A stretch of DNA of 64,000 bases, from NCBI RefSeq assembly GCF_014645615.1, contig NZ_BMMB01000005.1:516663-580662 (forward strand), written 5' to 3'. Within the stretch, counting starts at the first letter, position 1. Each line of letters opens with the position of its first letter. The DNA is from Paenibacillus hunanensis (lineage in GTDB: Bacteria; Bacillota; Bacilli; Paenibacillales; Paenibacillaceae). Position numbers and translations under genes: made by a program. Shown piece by piece: positions 42,799 to 51,827 of the stretch. The notes below the pieces were generated by a model. The model saw nothing but the letters and a program-made list of their open reading frames with translations. It did not search any database and was not told where the DNA came from.

Positions 42799-44541
42799 CT
42801 ACAGCGCCTTAATCAATTCCTCCAGCTCATCCACCAACACTTTCGCCTTCTCAAAATTCGTATCCTTCAGCGCCAGCTCGATCTGCATCTCTACAGCCTT
42901 CTTCTTCTCTTCCGCCTGCAAATAATCCTTACTAAAATGACTTGCATAGATCATCTGTCTGAACTTGCGCATGCTCATTTTGCGGATCGTCTTGTTATCA
43001 ATAATTAGCACATAATCCATCCCATTCACGACCGAATAGAAATCGTGGGAGATCATTAGAATGGCGCCTTTGTAGTCAATAATCGCCTTCTCCAGTGCGA
43101 TCTGTGTGTAAATATCCAGATGGCTGGTCGGCTCATCCAGCAGCAGCAGATTTGCTCCGCTTGCAGCTACTTTTGCCAGTTGTAGAATATTCTTTTCGCC
43201 ACCGGATAGCGATTCGATCTTCTGATTCAGGATTTCGCCCTCGAATCCGTGTGTAGCGAGGTAGGCACGCACGTCATCATACGTTGCGAATCCGGCTTCG
43301 ATGAACTCGTGCAGCATCGTGTTGGAGCCTTGCAGCGTTTCGTCCTGTAGCTGTGACAGATACGCTACCTTGGCATCGGTATGGATCGTAATCGATTCAT
43401 GGTTGTTTTTGGCAATGTCACGCAGTAATGTCGTTTTTCCCGTTCCATTGGCACCGATAATCGCGACTTTATCCGTTGCGCCGATCTCGAAGCTCACGTT
43501 TTCCAGCAACAGCTCATCGAAGGCAGCGCCGTAGTTTTGCACGCTCACCACGACCGTATCCTCGGTCAGTGGCTGATCCATCTCAAAATGAATCGTCGGC
43601 TGCTTCACATCAACGAATGGTGCTTTGATGCGGCTTGCTTCCAGGCGCTCCTGTAGCTTCATTCTCGCCTTCAGCGCTCTACCACGCGATTCATCTGAAT
43701 TGTAGGTCGCGATCGTGCGCAGATTATCGATAAGCGCCTCATTACGTGCCACTTCCTCGGCTTCTGCAACGGCAATCTCCTGCATCTCGATCTTCGTCTG
43801 TAGTAGAGAGAAGTTATAGTCGATATAGCGTCCGTCGAACTCCTGTAGCTCTTTATTTTCCAGATGAATGATCTTATTGAAGCAATGATTCAGCAGGTAG
43901 CGGTTATGCGTTACGACCAGCAGCATCCCTTTATGGGAATTGATCAGCTTTTTGAGTGCATTCAGATTTTCAAAGTCCAGAAATACATCCGGCTCGTCCA
44001 TGATCATCAGATCGGGGCGACCCAGCATTTCCTTCATCACCTGCACCAGCTTGAATTCGCCGCCGCTCAGGGAGGAGACATCTGTGTCTTTGAGCTTCAT
44101 CAGATTAGCCAGATTAAGCTGCTTGTTGATCGTATTTTCAAAATTATGCCCGTCCACTGCATCGAATGCGTCCAGTGCCAGCTGGCAGCGCTCCATCAGC
44201 GCATCCATATCGTCTGTCGTTTCCATCTCTGCGTAGATCGCGTTGATCTCATTTTGCATCTCGATAAAGGTTTCCCCGATATATTCAAACACCGTCATCG
44301 TTTCTGCTCGATCGACCTGTGAGAACTGGCTGACATATCCAATCGTGCAAGCTGGATCGATCTCTAGCTTGCCATCGAACAGGTAGTTATTGGGCTCCAG
44401 TAGAATATCGACCAGCGTGCTTTTGCCACTGCCGCTCGTTCCGATAAAGGCGCAATGCTGTCCTTCTTCCAGTGTAAAAGAAATATTCGTATACAATTCC
44501 TTCTGTGGGAACGAGAAGGACAGGTTATCAACTTTAATCAT
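42799..44541 (-). CDS. ABC-F family ATPase
   Basis: Two ATP-binding cassettes on one chain without membrane segments, the ABC-F arrangement of translation factors and ribosome-protection proteins. Walker A motifs GTSGSGKST (about 34) and GANGTGKTT (about 366), signature LSGGE in both halves, Walker B MIMDEPDVFLD and LLLLDEPTSHLD; the first has Asp-Val-Phe where Thr-Ser is usual. The linker between cassettes (about 240-320) is helical. At 580 residues it is slightly longer than the housekeeping members. Whether it protects the ribosome from antibiotics or acts in translation cannot be told. AAAGG precedes the ATG. The 96-residue protein gene lies immediately upstream in the same direction. Confidence 0.92.
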   Translation of the reverse strand: MIKVDNLSFSFPQKELYTNISFTLEEGQHCAFIGTSGSGKSTLVDILLEPNNYLFDGKLEIDPACTIGYVSQFSQVDRAETMTVFEYIGETFIEMQNEINAIYAEMETTDDMDALMERCQLALDAFDAVDGHNFENTINKQLNLANLMKLKDTDVSSLSGGEFKLVQVMKEMLGRPDLMIMDEPDVFLDFENLNALKKLINSHKGMLLVVTHNRYLLNHCFNKIIHLENKELQEFDGRYIDYNFSLLQTKIEMQEIAVAEAEEVARNEALIDNLRTIATYNSDESRGRALKARMKLQERLEASRIKAPFVDVKQPTIHFEMDQPLTEDTVVVSVQNYGAAFDELLLENVSFEIGATDKVAIIGANGTGKTTLLRDIAKNNHESITIHTDAKVAYLSQLQDETLQGSNTMLHEFIEAGFATYDDVRAYLATHGFEGEILNQKIESLSGGEKNILQLAKVAASGANLLLLDEPTSHLDIYTQIALEKAIIDYKGAILMISHDFYSVVNGMDYVLIIDNKTIRKMSMRKFRQMIYASHFSKDYLQAEEKKKAVEMQIELALKDTNFEKAKVLVDELEELIKAL

Positions 44542-44689
44542 TTGTGTTACCTTTCTTTGCAGCTAAAATGGGGGTGAATCTCGGATGTACTGCATAACAT
44601 CCCGTTTGCGTGTGCCACACCTCAGAGTACCACTGTTTATGGGGGAGTACAATGGATTTGTGAAGGTAAAGCATGTATCTTTTTTATCG

Positions 44690-44971
44690 TTATAGGTCTT
44701 GCAGCAATGACGTATCCAAATTCGCTCTGCCCAGATACCCACTGCATAGAACAGGCCGCTCGGCAATCTCATAAAATTTATTCATATCCATAGCATCGTT
44801 CCGACCCCACACCTCAAATGAATCGAATTCTTCCTTGGAAATCTGGTGGTACTCCGGTGTATCGGTAAAGCCTGTTAACACTTCATACGCATAAATATCC
44901 TCGCCAAATTTGCCGACAGAATGGTATCCGCCTTCCTTCAGGCGCACATACTCTTTGTAGTGGAAGCCCAT
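44690..44971 (-). CDS. Protein of unknown function, paralogue 1 (93 aa)
   Basis: Small soluble acidic protein beginning MGFHYKEYVRLKEGGYHSVG, with a central EYHQISKEEFDSFEVWG motif and a C-terminal LCSGYLGRANLDTS segment. It is about 70 percent identical over its whole length to the protein at 45105-45386, so the two arose by tandem duplication. I recognise no family. ATG 44969-44971 is taken as start; a GTG three codons earlier is too near the AAAGGA ribosome site. Neighbours on the same strand are the ABC-F gene and a DUF1963-like gene. Such small duplicated acidic proteins often serve as immunity or regulatory factors, but nothing here proves it. Confidence 0.7.
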   Translation of the reverse strand: MGFHYKEYVRLKEGGYHSVGKFGEDIYAYEVLTGFTDTPEYHQISKEEFDSFEVWGRNDAMDMNKFYEIAERPVLCSGYLGRANLDTSLLQDL

Positions 44972-45104
44972 GATGATCACGTGTCCTTTCGTTGTGTAAA
45001 GGTATGTAATTGCTCCAGCTATATCTTTTCAGAGCTCAGCTAGTGTTAAGGATAGGAGCTACGTATAACGCCTGCTTAATGAATGGAGAGCCTTTCATCT
45101 TTAC

Positions 45105-45386
45105 TTACAGATCCTGCAATCGCGACGTATCCAAATACTCGCTCCCCAGATAGCCGCCGCACAGTGCAGGCCGATTCTTAATCTCATAAAACTTCTTCAT
45201 ATCCATTGGCTCCTGCTGCCCCCAGCTCTCAAACGAATCGAATTCCTCCTTCGAAATCTGGTGATACTCCGGGGAATCTGCCACGCCAGTTAGAATCTCA
45301 TAGGCATAGATATCCTCGCCAAACTTGCCTACGGATTGATATCTGCCCTTTTTTAAACGAACATAGTCGGTGTATCGGAAAGTCAT
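45105..45386 (-). CDS. Protein of unknown function, paralogue 2 (93 aa)
   Basis: Tandem paralogue of the protein at 44690-44971. The central block (KFGEDIYAYEILTG, then EYHQISKEEFDSFESWG) is nearly unchanged, while the tail (SEYLDTSRLQDL) and the Asp/Pro-rich loop differ. The leaders of both genes also share GTGATCATCATG, so the duplicated unit included the start region. Conservation of block and frame suggests both copies are under selection. Family not recognised. Confidence 0.7.
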   Translation of the reverse strand: MTFRYTDYVRLKKGRYQSVGKFGEDIYAYEILTGVADSPEYHQISKEEFDSFESWGQQEPMDMKKFYEIKNRPALCGGYLGSEYLDTSRLQDL

Positions 45387-45519
45387 GATGATCACGCTGC
45401 CTTTCGCTGTTTGCTAATGCAATTTCGGTATAAAACAATTTCAAAAATGCTCCAAAACCAAAAGTCGATCGATCCGGTACTCCTTGTGATAATCCATCCT
45501 GCCCCGCTAACGATTACCC

Positions 45520-46191
45520 TCAAGAAAACTGCCAGAAGCCAGCAACAGGCTGCGTGATCTCATTCTTGTCTATTTTAGCGTACACATACAATGCACCAAA
45601 ACCGAACGGATAACTGCCGTCCTCCGCGAGCAACGTTTCCGGGTAGCCCTCCTCATCCACTTGCAAGAGGAACGAGAATGATTGCTGCTGTAGCTCGGTT
45701 GTGTAGTAGTCCTCCTGCTGGATCAACCTTGGCGTACCGCCTACTTTGATCAGAAAAGGCGATTCCATCGAGTCGAGATCACTAACCACTTCGCTTTGAG
45801 AAATGCTGTGCTTGATCAGACTGGGATGTGTAAAGATATCCTTGCTACTCTCGGGTGAAATGGGATGCTCAATCACCTTGATCACACAATCTGGATAGAT
45901 ATTATGCTCCACATACTCGTCATAATCCGTCGGAACAAAAATCGAAATCATCTTCTCGGGATTGAATGGATGAAGCAAACTCAGGTAAAAGAGGTAGGTT
46001 AAACCTTCCAGTTGTGTACGAATCGCTTGTTGCTGATCAATGAGATTGTTTTTATTTTTATCATCAAAATATGCTGGCGCATTGCCACCGATCCAGCCTG
46101 CTGCATCTTTATTCAATACCTCTGCCTGTGCATGATACACTATGCAGTCTGTTCTATGCTCTAGTATAGGAATGGGATTCTTCATCGTCAT
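45520..46191 (-). CDS. DUF1963/YwqG-like protein
   Basis: 223 residues. The C-terminal half (PFLIKVGGTPRLIQ, FSFLLQVDEEGYPETLL, then PFGFGALYVYAKID) resembles DUF1963/YwqG proteins, a fold often found next to toxin-immunity genes; the N-terminal part (ILEHRTDCIVYHAQAE) is unlike anything I can name. There is no signal peptide. GAGGAG is 7 bases before the ATG. Same direction as the paralogue pair and the ABC-F gene, 133 bases upstream of paralogue 2. Confidence 0.6.
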   Translation of the reverse strand: MTMKNPIPILEHRTDCIVYHAQAEVLNKDAAGWIGGNAPAYFDDKNKNNLIDQQQAIRTQLEGLTYLFYLSLLHPFNPEKMISIFVPTDYDEYVEHNIYPDCVIKVIEHPISPESSKDIFTHPSLIKHSISQSEVVSDLDSMESPFLIKVGGTPRLIQQEDYYTTELQQQSFSFLLQVDEEGYPETLLAEDGSYPFGFGALYVYAKIDKNEITQPVAGFWQFS

Positions 46192-46508
46192 AGTCCGACT
46201 CCTCTATTAAGAATGTAATATGGTGTGATTGAGACGATCTGTAACCTGAGGTAGCCATACAGTGTAGCTTCTGAATAGGTTGGATGTACATGTGAGATGT
46301 TATGTGTGATATGCCTTTTATATGAGAAGATAGCTACGTTCACCCCCATACGCCTGCTCTACTCTCCATACACTGACTTACTTCACTGAACTCAGCTTGT
46401 TTGATTATCCGGTATGATCATTGTACGCTTCGGATGAACCTATACGTACGGAAGTGCTCTGCCCTACGCTACCTTAACTATCTTCATCTATCCCTACATC
46501 CGGGCGAC
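46192..46508. other. Intergenic region, DUF1963-like / SUFU genes
   Basis: I see no gene, strong hairpin or repeat here. It should carry the promoter of the DUF1963-like gene. Confidence 0.4.
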
Positions 46509-47111
46509 CTACTCCCGACAGGGATCAATAATCGAATATTCACTTTCTTCCACATACGAGTCGAAAGCCTCCACACCCTCCTGCAAAATCAGGCTAGCTT
46601 CCTGCGTAGTGATCGGCACCGCCCAGATCATCTGAATACTCTCATCTCCCACCTGAATCGTCTCCAGCTCCTCACTCTCTCCCCTCAGCTCATCCAGTAA
46701 AAACGCTCTGGTTGACCAGTTATTCGGGGCAAGCTCGCTTTCTCCCATCACCCGGGGGATGCGAGAATCTGGAGCCACCTCAATATGATGCACGAGCAGA
46801 TCACACATATATGCAAATATACGTTCAGCCGATTCGTCTCCCAACTCCGCTGTCAGCGCAAGCATCCACTCGGTACCGATCGATTGCCCATTGGAACGAA
46901 GCGTATTGGATAATCCAACCGTCGCAAATCTAGCGATATCGTCCTCATCAGCTGCCGGAAAATAATAAATTTCCACATGAATGGCTCGATCTGGATGATT
47001 CAGCAGCACTCGATAGGCTGGCATCGACCACTCCCGAATATATGCACCCAGAATGATCGATCTTCGAATATCGAATGCCAATTGTTGCTCTGGATTGAAT
47101 GCAGTCACCAT
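46509..47111 (-). CDS. Suppressor-of-fused domain protein
   Basis: 200 residues matching the bacterial Suppressor of Fused (SUFU) domain: MPAYRVLLNHPDRAIHVEIY, ATVGLSNTLRSNGQ, IEVAPDSRIPRVMGESELAP and MIWAVPITTQEASLIL. In bacteria the SUFU domain is common among immunity proteins of polymorphic toxin systems and is also found as a lone gene. ATG 47109-47111 is preferred, with GGAG 10 bases upstream; a TTG start three codons earlier is possible. Downstream of the TerD gene in the same direction, after a terminator. No toxin is adjacent. Confidence 0.88.
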   Translation of the reverse strand: MVTAFNPEQQLAFDIRRSIILGAYIREWSMPAYRVLLNHPDRAIHVEIYYFPAADEDDIARFATVGLSNTLRSNGQSIGTEWMLALTAELGDESAERIFAYMCDLLVHHIEVAPDSRIPRVMGESELAPNNWSTRAFLLDELRGESEELETIQVGDESIQMIWAVPITTQEASLILQEGVEAFDSYVEESEYSIIDPCRE

Positions 47112-47207
47112 ATTCAACACGCTCCTATTTTCTGCATGATCGGTTGGAAAATCTATCTATGTTCATTACACGACTTCTTTATTATGGAGGAATATACTCC
47201 ACTCAAC

Positions 47208-47246
47208 AATAAAAGCTCAAGCGGCTACTCTGCTTGAGCTTTATTA
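47208..47246. terminator. Terminator of the TerD-like gene (bidirectional)
   Basis: AAAGCTCAAGC pairs with GCTTGAGCTTT across 9 bases, with A/T tracts on both sides. About 50 bases beyond the TerD stop. Confidence 0.85.
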
Positions 47247-47292
47247 TTTTGGTGATGAGCTGTATGGTTACTCCTTCTAGCTTCTGGAGCAA

Positions 47293-48612
47293 CTATTTAT
47301 AATCATTCACAGGCCCTTCATCCATAAGCACCTCAACCATACCTGAATCCCCCATTTGGAGCATTGGACGATACTCCGAGTTTGGCTCGCTGTATAGCTC
47401 CAGTGGACTGATGATCACGCCGTCTGCTGTATTTTGCAGGATGCCGGGTACGCAGGTATAGATCTTATCGTTATTATTGGCGTTTTTAGACGATATCGTG
47501 ACAGATGTTCCCTGGTGATTGTCGATACTCATCGACACCTTATACCGATAAAATGAACCCGTCCCATTCGACTGCGCTGAGTATACAACTGGTACCACAG
47601 CTAGAATATCATCTCGCAAGCGTAGCTTAATGACCTCGGTCTTCGTCGTCTGATGGCTTCGACCAACATCGCCCATATGCTCGACCGCACCGTTACCAAA
47701 GCTTTGCAGTGGAGGCACATCCTCTGCGCCGAACATTGCGACATCGACCTGTTCGCCAGACCTGGTATAGACGAGCGCATAGATATCGTAATCGGTTCCC
47801 GTTTGCCACGATACGGTCGCCGTAATCTCCGGCGTTTTCTCAATCATGACGGATTTCTGTCCTTTTTCAAGATTGACCTTACCTGTGACCTTCTGAAGAT
47901 TAATAGAAGAGAGCAATGGCTGAGTATTAGGCGCTGCGGGAGCAGACGCGGGTGTCTCCGTTGGCTGTGTGGAAGCCAATGAAGGCAATGCAGACGATTC
48001 GGAAGTAGTAACAGGCTGTGGAGTTGCTTGAGCAGGTGGCGGTGTATGATCGGCAGTCGGCTGCGATGCGGCTGACGAAGACGGTTCATCTGCTTCCACC
48101 TCAACACCATAGTTGATGCACAATCCTTCCAAACCAGAATCGAATCCACGCCAGATCGATTTGACCTTTGTTCCGCCATTTCGCAAATACAGCTCCAGCA
48201 CAATAATGCCATTTTCGCTCTGGAAGCTGGATGGGTTAAGCTGAATACGATCATTATCGGTAGCGATTTCAGCGGTTAGATGGTTTACATTTGCAAAGCC
48301 AGTGCTGTTATCCTCGGTCAGTGTGACCGCTATTTTCGTAATGCCGACCGGAGCCTTATTCATATCAAATTGCAGCTTATGTACCTTTGTATTGCCGATT
48401 TGCTCGGAGGGTAACAGGGTCGCTACTCCTGTCTCGCTGGTTGGCTGATTGTAAAAAATAATGCCGCTATCTCCCTGTACCTTGTCCTGATCGGTAAGCA
48501 GGAACGCGGTTAGAGAGACATCGATAGCAGGAGAAATGTCATGGCTGATCGTAATATGACCGCTCGCCGTAGTTAAACTCGTATTGGCACCCATTGGAAG
48601 AACCTGATTCAT
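47293..48612 (-). CDS. TerD-family protein with two TerD domains
   Basis: 439 residues. Two tellurium-resistance (TerD) domains are separated by a Pro/Thr/Ala/Ser-rich linker (about 185-245). The first includes VSLTAFLLTDQDKVQGDSGI, then IIFYNQPTS and IVLELYLRNGGTKVKSIWRG; the second includes ATVSWQTGTDYDIYALVYTR and SGEQVDVAMFGAEDVPPL. TerD domains bind Ca2+ and act in the stress-response Ter system at the membrane. ATG 48610-48612 follows GGGAG by 9 bases. It is in the same direction as the protein-kinase-like gene upstream (258 bases) and the SUFU gene downstream. The canonical Ter partners TerB and TerC are not in the window. Confidence 0.85.
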   Translation of the reverse strand: MNQVLPMGANTSLTTASGHITISHDISPAIDVSLTAFLLTDQDKVQGDSGIIFYNQPTSETGVATLLPSEQIGNTKVHKLQFDMNKAPVGITKIAVTLTEDNSTGFANVNHLTAEIATDNDRIQLNPSSFQSENGIIVLELYLRNGGTKVKSIWRGFDSGLEGLCINYGVEVEADEPSSSAASQPTADHTPPPAQATPQPVTTSESSALPSLASTQPTETPASAPAAPNTQPLLSSINLQKVTGKVNLEKGQKSVMIEKTPEITATVSWQTGTDYDIYALVYTRSGEQVDVAMFGAEDVPPLQSFGNGAVEHMGDVGRSHQTTKTEVIKLRLRDDILAVVPVVYSAQSNGTGSFYRYKVSMSIDNHQGTSVTISSKNANNNDKIYTCVPGILQNTADGVIISPLELYSEPNSEYRPMLQMGDSGMVEVLMDEGPVNDYK

Positions 48613-48870
48613 GCAAATCCACTCCCGTTTATGTATGACTTGTATTGAAATTTTTTTGCACATTCATTATGAAATATCGAGCATCTACATTCAAAATATG
48701 TACTGATTCACCCATCGTAACACAGGACGATCATAGTTGGGATATATACATATACAGAAGGAAGACCGTTCCCCTAGCATGATGTTGTTGCATCAGTTTC
48801 TTTCCTCTTACTTCATTGCTGTGCTGGTCTTGCATGGGTACTGCTACGATCTTGGTTGAATTCATTTGTA

Positions 48871-49704
48871 TCAATGACTACTCTTCATCGCTTTGTTCCA
48901 TGCCTCAAAGTATTCACTAATCGATGAATAACGATCCTCTTTGCTCATACTAACTGCCTTGAGCGCAATCTGGAATAGCCGTTCATCCGCTTGCCATGTC
49001 TCCCGATTCCGCTCAATTCCACCACCGAACAATTGAAAGGCAGTAGCGCCCATCAGGAATACATTGGATCGCTCATCAATCTCTGCGCCTAGCTCAATCT
49101 CCTCTGGTGACATATAGCGACTTGATCCCCACATCCGTCCCATCGTATTGATGACTGGCTTGGGGGCATAAAATTCGATATCGCAAATTCTAGTCTCATC
49201 GACTACAAAATCATACATCATACATCCATCATAAAAGTCTAACGCAATATATCCCTTTTCGTTGACATGAATATGAAATTGCACGATGGCCTCATACACC
49301 GTGAGCTTCTTGTCTAATGGTAGTACCAGGAATTTCTCATACGAAGCATACTGCCTGCCCATACAATCTCCTTCAAACCACTCAAATACCGTTATATAGC
49401 CGCCCGGAATCTCCTTATGCTCGATGATTCCGATAAGGGTTGGGTGACGTAAATCCTCGTAAATAGCAACGGTAGATTGCAGCCGCTGGATCGCCATATC
49501 TGGGTGGGTATGACTGTATACCGTTGCTGCACCTGCTACTTTTATAAAAAGCTTTCCTTGATCATTCTGCACACCAAAACAGATATACCCAGAATCCTGA
49601 CGATCAAATACAGCAAACACCTTGCCATACTCCGCTAAAAAGCTAAAATCAAATTCCTCTTTCAACTCAAAAGTGATACCATCGATCGTTTGCGTGATCA
49701 TCAT
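48871..49704 (-). CDS. Protein kinase-like protein (divergent Ser/Thr kinase)
   Basis: 277 residues with a eukaryote-like kinase fold. A Gly-rich start (EYGKVFAVFD), the ATP Lys in KLFIKVAG, an IALDFYDGCMMYDF segment in the place of the catalytic HRDxxxxN loop, and CDIEFY in the place of DFG; WGSSRYMSPEEIELG is the APE region. The Asn of the catalytic loop appears to be Cys, so activity is uncertain. It is a known Bacillota variant that often stands next to TerD or stress genes. GGAGG is 6 bases before the ATG. The TerD gene follows in the same direction, so a functional link is plausible. Confidence 0.78.
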   Translation of the reverse strand: MMITQTIDGITFELKEEFDFSFLAEYGKVFAVFDRQDSGYICFGVQNDQGKLFIKVAGAATVYSHTHPDMAIQRLQSTVAIYEDLRHPTLIGIIEHKEIPGGYITVFEWFEGDCMGRQYASYEKFLVLPLDKKLTVYEAIVQFHIHVNEKGYIALDFYDGCMMYDFVVDETRICDIEFYAPKPVINTMGRMWGSSRYMSPEEIELGAEIDERSNVFLMGATAFQLFGGGIERNRETWQADERLFQIALKAVSMSKEDRYSSISEYFEAWNKAMKSSH

Positions 49705-49961
49705 GTACGACCTCCATATCTCATTTCGTCCTGTGCGCTGGACGGGAGCTTATACAGTTATTACATTCTTATAAATTGATCATACTATGAAGGCTTAAAC
49801 TTTTCTTCTAACTAGATAATCTAAGTTTGATCCCGTAGATCGTTATCCAATTATGACACATGACTAAACGATGGAGATAGGAGATTGCCTATAACTACAC
49901 ATCTCAAAACAGTACAACGATTCTTATTCTACCGCAGTAACGAAGCAACAAGCAGCTTCAT

Positions 49962-51392
49962 CTACGCATTCGACATCGCAGGTATGAGCGTTTCCCACTG
50001 CTCTCCATTCACTGTTCCAACAAATCGATACACGGGCTGGTAATATCCTTTCGAATCATACGTATAGACAAGCGCGTACTTCTCAATACGCAGGCGATCG
50101 CCTTTTTTCAGATCATTGTACACGTAGAAATTCCCTCCAAGAACTTGCGCATAAGCCTGTGCCGGACTTATGATCTCCACTTTGCGCACATACTCATTCT
50201 GATTCATCGCATAAAATAAATCACGAGGCGCGCCCCCATCCGTGCTAGCAGGCATCAGCATTACCATTCCATTGGCAAAATCCATTTCGCCGTCAGCAAC
50301 AGCATCCAGCGGCTCACGGATATCCCATCTCAGTGTATCCTCATTCTGTATGCTGAATGTCGTGTTCTCAGGCAGCATATCATGATCCAGCATCCACTTT
50401 TCATAGAATGCTCTGTGCCTTGTTAGCTCCTCCTTGCTGAGCTTCATCTCGTCTCCACTCTCACCATATACCTGCCAGCCGCCATCCTGTAGGTTATAGC
50501 TAAACGTGTACGGATGACCGTCCGAATCGTCAAATAACCAGATTCGATTCATTCCATCTATTCGCTTCTCTTGCTGCTGGAGCTTGAAGGACTGCTGTAC
50601 CAGCGTAGCCATACGCTCTCCGTATTCCAGATTATAGATATGATGATTCACATAGAGTGAAACAGGCTTCGCCTGCTCTGGTAGCCTGGCATCTAGCTTC
50701 ACCTCGACTCCGCTCATGTTCTGCTTGATCGCTGGTCGAATCGAGAGATTGCCCAGCTCTTTGGACTGATACACGGCTAATGCACTGGTGAACAATAGGA
50801 CAAATGCCATCGGAATACATAGCGCAAGCCCGGTTGATTTGAAGTCTAGCTTTCGCTTCGCCATGCTACTTAATATCGCCTGCATGATCAGGTAACCTGC
50901 TATACTGCCAATCGTATTATGGAAAATATCGTCCAGCTCAAAAATCCCTCTTCCACTCAGCATCTGGATCAGCTCAATACCGATCGTTACGATGAAAGAC
51001 ACCACGAGCACAGGCGTAAAACGCCGTAACCTTATACTCAGTAGCGGCAGCAAAAAACCAAGCGGCATGAACATCATCATATTAAAAATAATAAGCTGAA
51101 ATTCACTGAGCGACCATTGATTCCAAGCACTCCGATAGCCACTAAACAGTCGAAAATTCACCCAGCCCTCAAAATTCGCTCCCCTGCTGAATGTCGTTAA
51201 CATCATGACCAGACCAAACCACATCACCAGCAAATACCCTGCTACAAATTGTGCTATCGAAAATCTTCTCTTGCCACCCCTCTTGCGGTATACCGTATAC
51301 AAAAGGGAGATCACGCCTAAAAACACGAGTGCGATCGCCAGTACCTTTGGTAGAAGCGGTAATAGTGTGCTCAGTATGCCTTGAATATCCAT
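49962..51392 (-). CDS. VanZ-family membrane protein with large extracytoplasmic domain
   Basis: The N-terminal 190 residues are a VanZ-like membrane unit with five or six hydrophobic segments (FNMMMFMPLGFLLPLLSI, then IELIQMLSGRGIFELDDI and FHNTIGSIAGYLIM). After a further membrane segment (about 205-225) comes a roughly 260-residue polar domain of unknown fold, probably outside the membrane. VanZ proteins are linked to glycopeptide tolerance and cell-wall functions, but most homologues have no known role. ATG 51390-51392 follows AAGGGAG by 7 bases. No resistance genes are nearby. Confidence 0.85.
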   Translation of the reverse strand: MDIQGILSTLLPLLPKVLAIALVFLGVISLLYTVYRKRGGKRRFSIAQFVAGYLLVMWFGLVMMLTTFSRGANFEGWVNFRLFSGYRSAWNQWSLSEFQLIIFNMMMFMPLGFLLPLLSIRLRRFTPVLVVSFIVTIGIELIQMLSGRGIFELDDIFHNTIGSIAGYLIMQAILSSMAKRKLDFKSTGLALCIPMAFVLLFTSALAVYQSKELGNLSIRPAIKQNMSGVEVKLDARLPEQAKPVSLYVNHHIYNLEYGERMATLVQQSFKLQQQEKRIDGMNRIWLFDDSDGHPYTFSYNLQDGGWQVYGESGDEMKLSKEELTRHRAFYEKWMLDHDMLPENTTFSIQNEDTLRWDIREPLDAVADGEMDFANGMVMLMPASTDGGAPRDLFYAMNQNEYVRKVEIISPAQAYAQVLGGNFYVYNDLKKGDRLRIEKYALVYTYDSKGYYQPVYRFVGTVNGEQWETLIPAMSNA

Positions 51393-51827
51393 ATGTGTAC
51401 TCCCTTCCATGTCGCTGTATGAATACGAATGCGTTTCGCTATAAGGAAGACGCTACTTGTGCGTATTGTGTAACAGCTTCTTCAAAAAATGATAAGGAAG
51501 TCTTGATATTTCATGGATAGCCGCAGTTCGCTGAATATATTCTGGCGCACGGTACGAGTAGGATACGAGCAGCGTACGAGTAAGATTCGACCAGCCTAAC
51601 CACATGGGTAAATGAAAGAAAAAACCACTCCATGAGATGAAGTAGGCTGCTTCATAACGACAGCATCAATCATACTGCACATCTATAATCTCCTCCGTGT
51701 ACAAGGTATATCCCCAACTAACTATGTTAAACTATGACCAAAGAGTCGCCCGTTCATCCCCACAAATGTATAACGAACAGCACCACCTATCGATAACCCA
51801 GACAAAGCATACTCGAAAGGAGCCTTC
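51393..51827. other. Divergent intergenic region, VanZ / YndJ-like genes
   Basis: Contains a 22-bp tandem duplication (51552-51595) and no supported gene. Promoters for both neighbours must lie here. Confidence 0.5.
51552..51595. repeat. 22-bp tandem duplication
   Basis: GTACGAGTAGGATACGAGC+AGC at 51552-51573 is followed directly by GTACGAGTAAGATTCGACC+AGC at 51574-51595, 19 of 22 identical. No protein or hairpin explains it. Confidence 0.6.

Noticed and set aside
42799..44541. Antibiotic resistance call for the ABC-F protein
   Set aside because: The fold is certain but subfamily features deciding ribosome protection cannot be assigned by eye.
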